A stretch of 64,000 nucleotides of DNA from JALORV01 sp963780715 (lineage in GTDB: Bacteria > Pseudomonadota > Gammaproteobacteria > Burkholderiales > Burkholderiaceae_F): positions 1 through 64,000 of the forward strand of contig CAWADK010000017.1 of the NCBI GenBank assembly GCA_963780715.1, written 5' to 3'. Made by a program: the position numbers and the translations under genes. The notes under the pieces were generated by a model. The model was not told the origin of the DNA. It ran no database searches and worked only from the letters and a program-made list of their open reading frames with translations. How positions within the stretch are numbered: the stretch's first letter is position 1; the number at the start of each line of letters is the position of its first letter. Positions 7,662 to 16,318 of this stretch are shown one piece after another.

Positions 7662-9572
7662 CTACTTCGTGCCGGCATCCAGCAGCAGCCGGTTGATGCG
7701 CTGGACGAAGGCCGCCGGTTCTTCCAGCTGGCCACCTTCGGCCAGCAACGCCTGGTCGAACAGCAACTGCGCCCAGTCGGCCAGATCCTGCCCTCCTGCC
7801 TTCAGGCGAGCGACCAGCGGGTGCGTGGGATTGAGCTCTAGGATCGGCCGCGACTCCGGCGCCATCTGCCCGGCCGCCCTCAGCAGGCGCTGCAGGTGCC
7901 CGCTCATTTCGTTTTCGTCGCTCACCAGGCAGGCGGCAGAGTCGGTCAGCCGGAACGTGACGCGCACGTCCTTCACCCGTTCCCCGAGTGCCGCCTTGAT
8001 GCGTTCCACCAGCTCCTTGTACTCGCCCTCGGTCTTCTGCTGCTCGGCCTTCTCTTGCTCGTCGGCAAAGGTGCCGAGATCGAGGCCGCCTTTGGCGACC
8101 GAAGCCAGCGGCTTGCCGTCGAATTCGTGCAGGAACGACAGCATCCACTCGTCGACCCGATCGGCCAGCAGCAGCACCTCGATGCCCTTCTTGCGGAAGA
8201 TCTCCAGGTGCGGGCTCGAACGCGCGCCGTCTAGCGTGTCGGCGGTCACGTAGTAGATCTTGTCCTGGCCCTCTTTCATGCGCCCGACGTAGTCCTTCAG
8301 CGCGACCATCGGCTCCTCACCCCCCGGCGCCGTCGAGGCGAAACGCAGCAGCGCCGCGATGCGCTCGCGGTTGGCTGCATCGTCGCCGATGCCTTCCTTC
8401 AGCACCTGGCCGAATTCCTTCCAGAAGGTCGCGTACTTGTCCTTCTGGTTCTCTGCCAGGTCCTCGAGCAGCGCCAGCACGCGTTTGGTCGAGCCCTCGC
8501 GGATCGCCTTGACGTCGCGGCTTTCCTGCAGGATCTCGCGCGAGACGTTGAGTGGCAGGTCGTTGCTGTCGATGACGCCGCGCACGAAACGCAGGTAGGG
8601 CGGCATCAGCTGCTCGGCGTCGTCCATGATGAAGACTCGCTTCACATAGAGCTTGATGCCGTGGCGCTGGTTGCGGTCCCACAGGTCGAACGGCGCGCGC
8701 GCGGGAAGGTAGAGCAACTGCGTGTACTCGGTACGCCCTTCGACGCGGCTGTGGGTCCATGCCAGCGGCTCGCCGAAGTCGTGCGAGACGTGCCGGTAGA
8801 ACTCCTGGTACTGCTCGTCAGTGATGTCGGACTTGGCGCGCGCCCACAGCGCACTGGCCTGGTTGACGGTCTCGTCCTCGTCGGCAGCGACCATCTCGGC
8901 CTTGTCCTTGTCCCACTTCTCGCCGCGCATGCGGATCGGCGCGGAGATGTGGTCCGAATATTTCGAGACGATCGCCTTCAGCCGGAAGCCTTCGAGCAGA
9001 TCGTCCTCGCCCTCGCGCAGGTGAAGCGTCACGTCGGTGCCGCTTTCCGCGCGCTCGGCCGGCTCGACCGTGAACTCGCCGCCGCCGTCGCTTTCCCAGC
9101 GCACGGAGTCGGTGGCGGGCGCGCCAGCGCGGCGCGTGACGACGGTGACACGGTCGGCGACGATGAAGCTCGAGTAGAAACCGACGCCGAACTGGCCAAT
9201 CAGCTGCGCGTCCTTCTGCTGGTCGCCGGTCAATTGGGCAAAGAACTCGCGCGTGCCCGACTTGGCGATCGTGCCGAGGTGGTCGATCGCTTCCTGCCGG
9301 CTCATGCCGATGCCGTTGTCCGAGACGGTGATCGTGCGCGCCGCCTTGTCGGCACTGACGCGGATGCCGAGCTCGCCATGCCCTTCCATCAGCGAAGGCT
9401 GCGCGATCGACTCGAAACGCAGCTTGTCGAGCGCGTCGGAGGCGTTGCTGATCAGCTCGCGCAGGAAGATCTCCTTGTTGCTGTAAAGCGAATGGATCAT
9501 CAGCTGCAGCAGCTGCTTGACCTCTGCCTGGAAACCGAGGGTCTCCTTCATCGCTACATCACCCGCGCCCAT
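7662..9572 (-). CDS. htpG: Molecular chaperone HtpG (Hsp90)
   Basis: Bacterial Hsp90, a dimeric ATP-dependent cytosolic chaperone. The N-terminal GHKL ATPase motifs are all present: NASDALDKLRFES, DNGIGM, and GQFGVGFYSSFIVAD. The middle-domain motif NVSREILQESRDVKAIR and the C-terminal dimerisation region ending VQRINRLLL follow. The start taken is the ATG at 9572 (MGAGDVAMKETLGF), because GGGAG sits 5 nt before it. ATGs at 9584 and 9551 are alternatives; the last gives the usual MKETLGF N-terminus. The length of about 636 residues is normal. A sigma-32-like promoter lies upstream. A DNA glycosylase gene follows on the same strand, and an aldolase gene is divergent. Confidence 0.97.
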   Translation of the reverse strand: MGAGDVAMKETLGFQAEVKQLLQLMIHSLYSNKEIFLRELISNASDALDKLRFESIAQPSLMEGHGELGIRVSADKAARTITVSDNGIGMSRQEAIDHLGTIAKSGTREFFAQLTGDQQKDAQLIGQFGVGFYSSFIVADRVTVVTRRAGAPATDSVRWESDGGGEFTVEPAERAESGTDVTLHLREGEDDLLEGFRLKAIVSKYSDHISAPIRMRGEKWDKDKAEMVAADEDETVNQASALWARAKSDITDEQYQEFYRHVSHDFGEPLAWTHSRVEGRTEYTQLLYLPARAPFDLWDRNQRHGIKLYVKRVFIMDDAEQLMPPYLRFVRGVIDSNDLPLNVSREILQESRDVKAIREGSTKRVLALLEDLAENQKDKYATFWKEFGQVLKEGIGDDAANRERIAALLRFASTAPGGEEPMVALKDYVGRMKEGQDKIYYVTADTLDGARSSPHLEIFRKKGIEVLLLADRVDEWMLSFLHEFDGKPLASVAKGGLDLGTFADEQEKAEQQKTEGEYKELVERIKAALGERVKDVRVTFRLTDSAACLVSDENEMSGHLQRLLRAAGQMAPESRPILELNPTHPLVARLKAGGQDLADWAQLLFDQALLAEGGQLEEPAAFVQRINRLLLDAGTK

Positions 9573-9667
9573 CTGTGCTCCCATTTCCGTGATTTGTTCC
9601 GTGAATTGAACCGGACCCGCGTGCCCGACCGCACCGCGCCCGGCTGAAGACTTTCAATTCTGCCGAC

Positions 9668-9695
9668 GATTGAGGCTGGCCGCCGGCTTTTCAAG
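9668..9695 (-). promoter_or_regulatory. Heat-shock (sigma-32-like) promoter of htpG
   Basis: On the minus strand a -35 CTTGAAA (9695-9689) is separated by 13 bp from CCTCAATC (9675-9668), which partly matches the sigma-32 -10 consensus CCCCATnT. It lies about 96 bp upstream of the chosen htpG start. The -35 match is perfect and the -10 is imperfect. Known sigma-32 control of htpG in proteobacteria supports it. Confidence 0.5.
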
Positions 9696-9784
9696 GGGCG
9701 ACGGCCGCCGCCGCCGGCTTGCAGTATCGTCGGGCGCTGACCCCTCGACTCGACGCGGCCCTTCGGCCCGAAAGACAACCGACG

Positions 9785-10543
9785 ATGCGTCCCAACCCGC
9801 TGCGAACCCTCTGGTCCGAAGGACGTTCCGCCATCAACGGCTGGCTGACGATCGCCAGCGGCTTCGCTGCCGAGACGATGGCGCACCAGGGCTGGGACTC
9901 GCTGACGATCGACCTTCAGCACGGCATTGTCGACTACGCCGACGCCGTCGAGATGATGACCGCCATCTCGACCACCGCCGCCGTGCCGCTGGTGCGGGTA
10001 CCGTGGCTCGAGCCCGGCATCATCATGAAGTCGCTGGACGCCGGCGCCTATGGCGTCATCTGCCCGATGATCAGCACCCGGTCGGAGGCCGAGCGCTTCG
10101 TCGCCTACACCCGCTATGCGCCGCGGGGCACGCGCAGCTTCGGCCCGCAGCGCGCGCTGCTCTACGGCGGCCCCGACTACCCCGAGCATGCCGACGCCAC
10201 GATCGTCCGCTTCGCGATGATCGAGACCGCCCAGGCGCTCGACAACCTCGACGACATCCTGTCGGTCGAGGGACTCGATGCCATTTACGTCGGTCCGTCC
10301 GATCTGTCGCTGGCGCTCGGCTGCCGGCCGGTGCTCGACGACGTCGACGCGCCGGTCGCCACCGCGATACAGCACATCCTGGCGCGGGCGCAGAAGCACG
10401 ACGTCATCGCCGGCATCCACAATGGGAGTGCCGAGACCGCCCGCCGACGCCTCGAGATGGGCTTTCGCTTCGTTTCGATCAGCTCCGATGCGCGGCTGAT
10501 GGCCGCCGGAGCGCAGCAGGCGCTGGCGCAGGTGCGCCGCTGA
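9785..10543 (+). CDS. HpcH/HpaI-type class II aldolase
   Basis: 252 residues of the HpaI/GarL/RhmA family. These are metal-dependent enzymes that cleave 2-keto-3-deoxy acids to pyruvate plus an aldehyde. Diagnostic segments are WDSLTIDLQHGIVDY near the N-terminus, the metal-binding region around MIETAQALDNLDDIL, and GLDAIYVGPSDLSLALG. The ATG at 9785 gives the usual N-terminus; the open frame upstream (from 9719) has no family similarity. A DMT permease and a PhzF protein follow on the same strand, which suggests a small catabolic unit. The actual substrate cannot be read from sequence. Confidence 0.9.
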   Translation: MRPNPLRTLWSEGRSAINGWLTIASGFAAETMAHQGWDSLTIDLQHGIVDYADAVEMMTAISTTAAVPLVRVPWLEPGIIMKSLDAGAYGVICPMISTRSEAERFVAYTRYAPRGTRSFGPQRALLYGGPDYPEHADATIVRFAMIETAQALDNLDDILSVEGLDAIYVGPSDLSLALGCRPVLDDVDAPVATAIQHILARAQKHDVIAGIHNGSAETARRRLEMGFRFVSISSDARLMAAGAQQALAQVRR

Positions 10544-10592
10544 GCCTGCACGCCGTGCAACATTGCAGGTCTTGATCGACGCCTGCCCGCGC

Positions 10593-11501
10593 ATGCCCGG
10601 CCCCACCACTCCGCCTGCGCTCGCGGCGCACGACGCGCGCGGCCTGCTGCTCGGCTTCATCGGCGTGCTGATTTTCAGTCTGACACTGCCGATGACGCGC
10701 GTCGCTGTCGCGCAGCTCGATCCGTGGTTGATCGGGTTCGGGCGCGCGGTACTGGCCGCGATCCCGGCCGCGATGTATCTCGCCTGGCGCCGGGCGCCCC
10801 GCCCGCTGCGCGCGGACTGGCCTCCGTTGGCGGCCGTCGTCATCGGCGTCATCGTCGGCTTTCCGGTGTGCTCGTCCATCGGCATGCTGACCGTGCCGGC
10901 CTCGCATGGCGCCATCGTCATCGGCGTGCTGCCGCTGGCCACGGCGCTGTTCGCGGCCTGGCTGGGTGGCGAACGGCCGTCGCGCACGTTCTGGCTCTTT
11001 GCGATCGCCGGCAGCGCGGTCGTACTCGTGTTCGCGTGGCGCAGCAGCGACGAAGGCTTCGCCACCGGTGACCTTTGGCTGCTGGCGGCCGTCGTGCTGG
11101 GAGCGCTCGGTTACGCCGAGGGCGGGCGGCTCGCTCGCACCATCGGTGGCCCGGAAGTGATCTGCTGGGCCCTGGTCGTCAGCGCACCGCTGCTGCTGGT
11201 CCCAGTCGCCTGGCTCGCCGCGCGACAGGCGTGGCCCGTTGATACGTCGACCGTGCTCGCCTTCGGCTACGTCACGCTGTTCTCCCAGTTCCTGGGATTT
11301 TTCGCGTGGTACCGCGGACTGGCCGAAGGCGGACTCGCGCGGGTCGGACAGGTCCAGCTGCTGCAGGTGTTCCTGACGATCGGATTCGCCGGACTGCTGT
11401 TTGGTGAATCGATCGATCCCGCGACCTGGGGTTACGCCGCGCTCGTCGTCGCGCTGGTCGCGGCGGGTCGGCTCACGACGATACGGAGGTCCCGCCCATG
11501 A
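10593..11501 (+). CDS. EamA/DMT-family inner-membrane permease
   Basis: 302 residues forming about ten hydrophobic helices in two EamA repeats, as in drug/metabolite transporters. Examples are the helix GLLLGFIGVLIFSLTLPMTR near the N-terminus and the C-terminal repeat with WYRGLAEGGLARVGQVQLLQ. The ATG at 10593 is taken as the start; in-frame TTG codons at 10563 and 10572 are alternatives. The stop overlaps the next gene's start (ATGA), so permease and PhzF are translationally coupled. The transported compound is unknown; an amino acid or metabolite efflux role is typical of the family. Confidence 0.88.
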   Translation: MPGPTTPPALAAHDARGLLLGFIGVLIFSLTLPMTRVAVAQLDPWLIGFGRAVLAAIPAAMYLAWRRAPRPLRADWPPLAAVVIGVIVGFPVCSSIGMLTVPASHGAIVIGVLPLATALFAAWLGGERPSRTFWLFAIAGSAVVLVFAWRSSDEGFATGDLWLLAAVVLGALGYAEGGRLARTIGGPEVICWALVVSAPLLLVPVAWLAARQAWPVDTSTVLAFGYVTLFSQFLGFFAWYRGLAEGGLARVGQVQLLQVFLTIGFAGLLFGESIDPATWGYAALVVALVAAGRLTTIRRSRP

Positions 11502-12379
11502 AGTACGAGTACTGCACGCTGGATGTCTTCACCGACCGTCGCTTCGGCGGCAATCCACTGGCCGTGGTGCTCGACGCCCACGGCATCGACGATGCCACGA
11601 TGCAGTCGATCGCGCGCGAGTTCAACTACAGCGAGACCACCTTCGTGCTGCCGCCGTCGGATCCGGCGCATGCCGCACGCGTGCGCATCTTCACGCCCGG
11701 CGGGGAGCTGCCCTTCGCCGGCCATCCGACCGTCGGGACGGCCTTTGCACTCGCGTCGCTCGGACGCATAGCCACGAACATCGGCGACATCGTGTTCGAG
11801 GAAGGTATCGGCCCGGTCCCGGTCAGCATCGAACGCCGCGGCGACGGGTCGGTCAGCCGCTGCACGTTGACCACGGCGCAGCAGCCCGCGTTCATCGAGG
11901 CGATCGACGGGGCAGAGGCGGCCGCGATGCTCGGGCTCGCGGACAACGCGGTACTGTCGTCGCCGGAAGTCTGGTCATGCGGCGTGCCATTCCTTGTCGT
12001 GCCGCTGGCCGGCATCGATGAGCTGACGACCGCACGGCTGGATCTGCCGCGCTGGCGCGAGCTGCTTGACCGCCGTTCGACGCAGAAGGTCTACCCGGTG
12101 GCACGCGCCGGCTCGAACAGCCTGCGCGTGAGAATGTTCGCGCCGGGGCTCGGCGTGCCGGAGGACCCGGCGACCGGTTCCGCGGCCGCCGCACTGGCCG
12201 GCTGGCTCGCGCGGCACTTCGGCGCCGACGGCCCGCAACACTGGCAGATCCTGCAGGGAGGGGAGATCGGCCGCCCGAGCACCATTGAGCTGGACTACGA
12301 GCAGACTGGCAGCAGCGCTGCAAGCGTCCGCGTCGGCGGTTGCGCTGTGATGCTGACCCACGGAACGCTGAGCGTCTAG
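11498..12379 (+). CDS. PhzF family isomerase-like protein
   Basis: 293 residues with the diaminopimelate-epimerase-like fold of the PhzF family. The N-terminal repeat has FGGNPLAVVLDAHGID, then EFNYSETTFV with the conserved catalytic Glu, then RIFTPGGELPFAGHPTVGTA. The C-terminal repeat carries EDPATGSAAAALAGWLA. PhzF itself isomerises a phenazine precursor, but most members stand outside phenazine clusters and have unknown substrates. No other phenazine gene is present here, so no phenazine role is claimed. The start ATG at 11498 overlaps the stop of the EamA permease. Confidence 0.9.
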   Translation: MKYEYCTLDVFTDRRFGGNPLAVVLDAHGIDDATMQSIAREFNYSETTFVLPPSDPAHAARVRIFTPGGELPFAGHPTVGTAFALASLGRIATNIGDIVFEEGIGPVPVSIERRGDGSVSRCTLTTAQQPAFIEAIDGAEAAAMLGLADNAVLSSPEVWSCGVPFLVVPLAGIDELTTARLDLPRWRELLDRRSTQKVYPVARAGSNSLRVRMFAPGLGVPEDPATGSAAAALAGWLARHFGADGPQHWQILQGGEIGRPSTIELDYEQTGSSAASVRVGGCAVMLTHGTLSV

Positions 12380-12437
12380 CGGATCAGTGCCTGATTACGC
12401 CGCGATCGCAGAAGCGCGAGCCAGGCGTCATAAAGCA

Positions 12438-12905
12438 CTAGAGCAGGCTGCGCCCGATCGTGGCCACCGCGATGGTCACGATACCCAGCACCAGGTTCGT
12501 CAGCACCAGCTTGCGGATCGCGTCGAGATTGCGGGCAGCTGTCGGCCAGTCGGTCGCCGCAACTGCGCGCTGCAGGCGGGGAAACGGCGCAAGACGGATG
12601 TGCAGGTAGATCGCCATCATCGCGAGCCCGATGACGAACATCACGTGCACCGAGACATGCGCGTTGCCGAAGCCGCCGGCGCCGAGTATCAGTCCGATGC
12701 CACTGGCAAGGATCGCGACGATGGCGATCGACACCCAGAAGAAGAACCGGCCAAGCGCCGTCGCCAGCAGCGGCAAACGCTGCGGCGGTGGAAGCTGTCC
12801 GGCGGCGGCCGGCCGTACCGCGAAGTGCATGACAAACATGCCTCCGACCCAGACCACGACGCCGATCAGGTGGACGAAAAGCAGCGTCGTGTAGACCAGC
12901 CTCAT
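12438..12905 (-). CDS. CopD-like integral membrane protein
   Basis: 155 residues with four predicted membrane helices: about 5-27, 52-74, 82-102 and 131-152. The first helix contains FVHLIGVVVWVGGMFVMHF, a His-rich pattern typical of the CopD/YohC-like superfamily of small membrane proteins linked to copper or haem handling. No partner CopC or copper genes are nearby, so the function is open. It sits downstream of nothing on its strand except the gap before parC. Start ATG at 12905. Confidence 0.65.
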   Translation of the reverse strand: MRLVYTTLLFVHLIGVVVWVGGMFVMHFAVRPAAAGQLPPPQRLPLLATALGRFFFWVSIAIVAILASGIGLILGAGGFGNAHVSVHVMFVIGLAMMAIYLHIRLAPFPRLQRAVAATDWPTAARNLDAIRKLVLTNLVLGIVTIAVATIGRSLL

Positions 12906-12956
12906 CGGCGTGCCTCAGCCTGCGACCACTGTGCAGAGTGGCGGACCGTCATCCGC

Positions 12957-15290
12957 TCACGCCTCGGGCAGCCGCGACAACGCAAACGGCGGCTTCAGCT
13001 TCGAGTCGACCAGCTTGCCCTTGCGCGCCCGGTGACCGTGCTGCGCTTCGAGCTGAGCACCGGCGAGGCGCACGTCAACCGGCTTGCCGACAGAACCGCG
13101 CGTCGCATGCAGCACCGCACCGCTGCCGATCGGCAGCGCCGCGAGCAGCGTCTCGCCATCGTCGAGGTCCATCAGCGTCACGCCGCGTCCGCCGCCCGCC
13201 AGTGCCTTGATTTCCGCGGCGTCGAACACCAGCACGCGGCCCTTGGCGGACAGGCAGGCAATCAGCCGGTCGCTCGCCGCCCTGACCAGTTGCGGCCGCA
13301 GCGGCTCGGCGCCCTCCTCGACCGTGATGAACTGCTTGCCCGCCTTCTGGCGCGACACCATGTCGCCGAGCGATGCCGCGAAGCCGTAGCCATTGCTGGT
13401 CGCCAGCAGCAGCGGCGCGTTTGCAGCGCCGGCGACGTAGCCGACGAGCCGGGTCCCCGCCTCCAGTTCGATCATCGAACTGACCGGTGCGCCATCGCCG
13501 CGCGCCGATGGCAACTGCGCCACCGGCACGGAGTAGACCCGTCCGTTGCTGCCCACCGCGATCAGTTGATCGACGCTGCGACACTCGAAGGCGCTGTACA
13601 GCGCATCGCCGGTCTTGAAGCCGAACTGGGCCGCGTCGTGGCCGTGGCCGGTCCGGGCACGGACGAAGCCCATTTCGGAGACGATGACGGTGACCGGCTC
13701 GTCGATCAGCTTGACCTCGACGGCCGCACGCTCGGCCTCCTCGATCAGCGTGCGGCGTGCGTCACCATACTTCTTCGCATCGTCTTCGATTTCGCGCGCC
13801 ACCTGCTTGCGCAGCGCGGCATCGGTGCCCAGCAGTTTGCGCAACACCTCTTCGTCCTTGCGCAAGTCGGCCAGCTCCTGCTCGATCTTGATGCCCTCCA
13901 GTCGAGCCAGCTGGCGTAACCGGATTTCCAGGATGTCCTCGGCCTGGCGCTCGCTCAGCTTGAAGGCCTTCATCAGGTCCGCCTTCGGCTCGTCCGAATT
14001 GCGAATCAGCTTGATGACCTTGTCGATGTTGAGCAGGACCGCCTGGCGTCCTTCGAGAATGTGAATACGGTCTTCGACCTTCTGCAGGCGATGCTGCGAG
14101 CGCCGCCGCACGGTGTCGACCCGGAACTCGATCCACTCCAGGAGGATTTCGGGCAACGGCTTGCAGCGCGGACGCCCATCGCGCCCGATCATCACCAGGT
14201 TGACCGGAGCGCTCGCCTCCATGCTGGTGTGCGCGAGCAGCGTGCGCACGAACTCGTCGCGGTCGACCTTGGAAGTGCGCGGCTCGAACACCAGCCGCAC
14301 CGCGGCGTCCTTGCCCGACTCATCGCGCACCGCGTCGAGCACCGAGAGCACGAGCTGCCGGGTCTGCTGCTGGTCGGGCGTCAGCGCCTTCTTGCCGGCC
14401 TTGACCTTCGGATTGGTCAGTTCCTCGATCTCTTCGAGCACGCGCTGGCTCGATGTCGACGGCGGCAGTTCGTGCACGACCAGTTGCCACTGCCCGCGTG
14501 CAAGTTCCTCGAACTCGAACCGCGCGCGCACCTTGAGGCTGCCGCGTCCGCTGGCATAGACCTCACGTATGTCGCTGGCTGTCGAGATGATCTGCCCGCC
14601 ACCCGGGAAGTCGGGGCCGGGCAGGCGCTCGCGCAGTTGTTCGAGCGTGGTCTTCGGATTGGCGATCAGCGCCAGCGTGGCGGCGGCCACCTCGCGCAGG
14701 TTGTGCGACGGGATTTCGGTCGCCATTCCTACGGCGATGCCCGACGCGCCATTTAACAACACGAACGGCAGTCGCGCGGGCAGCAGGCGCGGCTCCTGCG
14801 TCGAACCGTCGTAGTTCGGCATGAAATCGACCGTGCCTTCGTCGATCTCGTCGAGCAGCAGGCGTGCGATCGGCGTGAGCCGCGCCTCGGTGTAGCGCAT
14901 CGCGGCCGCGCCATCGCCGTCGCGACTGCCGAAATTGCCCTGCCCGTCGATCAGCGGGTAGCGCAGCGAAAAGTCCTGCGCCATGCGCACCAGCGCGTCA
15001 TATGCCGCCTGGTCGCCATGCGGATGGAAACGGCCGAGCACGTCACCGACGACCCGCGCCGACTTGACCGGCCGTGCGCCCGCCGCCAGGCCCATCTCGT
15101 TCATTGCATGCAGGATGCGGCGCTGCACGGGCTTCTGCCCATCAGCTCCATCCGGCAGCGCTCGTCCCTTGACGACCGAGATCGCGTAGTCGAGGTAGGC
15201 GCGCTGGGCGTACTCGGCCAGCGTCAGTGCGTCGCCGCCATCGCCGCCGCCGCCGCCGGCGGCAGGAAAGAGTGTTTGTTGCTCGAGCAT
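12957..15290 (-). CDS. parC: DNA topoisomerase IV subunit A
   Basis: 777 residues, normal for ParC. It decatenates daughter chromosomes together with ParE. Seen: the breakage-reunion core with catalytic Tyr133 in AAMRYTEARL, the quinolone-determining stretch FHPHGDQAAYDAL (88-100), the tower and coiled-coil region, and C-terminal beta-pinwheel repeats. At the position equivalent to E. coli Ser80 there is Gln94, and at Glu84 there is Asp98. Short insert-free loops (GSRDGDGAAAMRY) separate it from GyrA. A poly-Gly patch lies near residue 13. parE lies 4 kb upstream on the same strand, split from parC by an aminotransferase and a GGDEF-EAL gene. Start ATG at 15290. Confidence 0.97.
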   Translation of the reverse strand: MLEQQTLFPAAGGGGGDGGDALTLAEYAQRAYLDYAISVVKGRALPDGADGQKPVQRRILHAMNEMGLAAGARPVKSARVVGDVLGRFHPHGDQAAYDALVRMAQDFSLRYPLIDGQGNFGSRDGDGAAAMRYTEARLTPIARLLLDEIDEGTVDFMPNYDGSTQEPRLLPARLPFVLLNGASGIAVGMATEIPSHNLREVAAATLALIANPKTTLEQLRERLPGPDFPGGGQIISTASDIREVYASGRGSLKVRARFEFEELARGQWQLVVHELPPSTSSQRVLEEIEELTNPKVKAGKKALTPDQQQTRQLVLSVLDAVRDESGKDAAVRLVFEPRTSKVDRDEFVRTLLAHTSMEASAPVNLVMIGRDGRPRCKPLPEILLEWIEFRVDTVRRRSQHRLQKVEDRIHILEGRQAVLLNIDKVIKLIRNSDEPKADLMKAFKLSERQAEDILEIRLRQLARLEGIKIEQELADLRKDEEVLRKLLGTDAALRKQVAREIEDDAKKYGDARRTLIEEAERAAVEVKLIDEPVTVIVSEMGFVRARTGHGHDAAQFGFKTGDALYSAFECRSVDQLIAVGSNGRVYSVPVAQLPSARGDGAPVSSMIELEAGTRLVGYVAGAANAPLLLATSNGYGFAASLGDMVSRQKAGKQFITVEEGAEPLRPQLVRAASDRLIACLSAKGRVLVFDAAEIKALAGGGRGVTLMDLDDGETLLAALPIGSGAVLHATRGSVGKPVDVRLAGAQLEAQHGHRARKGKLVDSKLKPPFALSRLPEA

Positions 15291-15433
15291 CCTGAAGGGT
15301 CCGCCGTTAGTGCGGACGGCGTGATTCTACGTTTACGGTGGAGTCGTCCTGCGCGTACGTTGGCACCCCACGGCTCGCGACTACGAATGGGGGCTCTTGC
15401 GCGGCCAGGACTCTGCGCGGTGGCGGCAGCCCA

Positions 15434-16318
15434 TCAGACCCGGCAGCCGGCGGCGTACTCCATGTAGCGCTGCCGAGCCAGCGTTGCGACCGGACCGATC
15501 GGCAACTCGCGCGCGCCATAGCGCGTGCAGGGCATCACCTTGCTGTAGTTGCCGGTGCTGAAGATTTCGCGTGCGGCATCGAGTTCGTCGGGGCGCACGG
15601 TGCGCTGTTCGACGTCGATTCCCGCGTCAGCCAGCAGGCGGATGACGCGCGCGCGCGTGATGCCGGCCAGGAACGTTCCGTTGGCCTGCGGGGTGATCGT
15701 GGCTCCGTCGGCAGCGACGAAGAACAGGTTCGCGGTTGCGAACTCCGCGACGTTGCCATCGGGGTCGAGAATGACCGCATTCTGGAAACCGGCGGCGGAC
15801 GCTTCGCGCAGGGCACGGGCGACGTTGGGATACAGCGCCGACGCCTTTGCATCCGTGGTAGCCGCCGCCGACGACGGACGGCGCCGCTGCGAGAGGGTCG
15901 CGCTGAACCCCTCGAACGACGGAAATGGCGCGTCGAACAGAGTCAGCGCGAAGGCGGACTCTTCCGGCACCAGCATGCCGGCGGTGCCGAACACCAGCGG
16001 GCGGATGTACAGGTCTGCATCGGCCGGGAAACGATGTATGCCCTCGACGCACAGGCGCATCAGTTCGTCGACCGGCACGTCGAGCTTCAGTCCCAGGCGC
16101 TCGGACGATGCATAGATGCGTTCGCAGTGCGCCCGCAGGTCCGGTGCCATCCGATGGATCGAGCGTGCGCCGTCGAAGACCGAGGACGCAAGCCACACGC
16201 TGTGGTCCATCGCGCCTATCAACGGCACGTTGCCGTCCTGCCAGGCGCCTTCAAAGTAAGTGGTGTACAGGATCGGCCCCGAATCAATGCATGAGGGAGC
16301 GCTCGCGGCCAGTGCCAC
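15434..16318 (-). CDS. Class IV (branched-chain) aminotransferase
   Basis: PLP enzyme of fold type IV, most like IlvE branched-chain amino acid aminotransferases. Motifs: YFEGAWQDGNVPLIGAMDHS at the N-terminus, FDGARSIHR, the lysine region DAKASALYPN that should carry the PLP Schiff base, and NGTFLAGITRARVI. It would interconvert Leu/Ile/Val and their 2-keto acids. The start is a problem: no ATG precedes the conserved YFEG segment in a clean position. The nearest usable codon is a GTG at 16318, which overlaps the upstream GGDEF-EAL gene by 35 bp; non-standard ATT or CTG starts closer in are possible. D-amino-acid or 4-amino-4-deoxychorismate activity is less likely but not excluded. Confidence 0.85.
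   Translation of the reverse strand: MALAASAPSCIDSGPILYTTYFEGAWQDGNVPLIGAMDHSVWLASSVFDGARSIHRMAPDLRAHCERIYASSERLGLKLDVPVDELMRLCVEGIHRFPADADLYIRPLVFGTAGMLVPEESAFALTLFDAPFPSFEGFSATLSQRRRPSSAAATTDAKASALYPNVARALREASAAGFQNAVILDPDGNVAEFATANLFFVAADGATITPQANGTFLAGITRARVIRLLADAGIDVEQRTVRPDELDAAREIFSTGNYSKVMPCTRYGARELPIGPVATLARQRYMEYAAGCRV

Noticed and set aside
11498..12379. Phenazine biosynthesis locus
   Set aside because: PhzF homologues are widespread outside phenazine clusters and no phzABCDEG gene is here.
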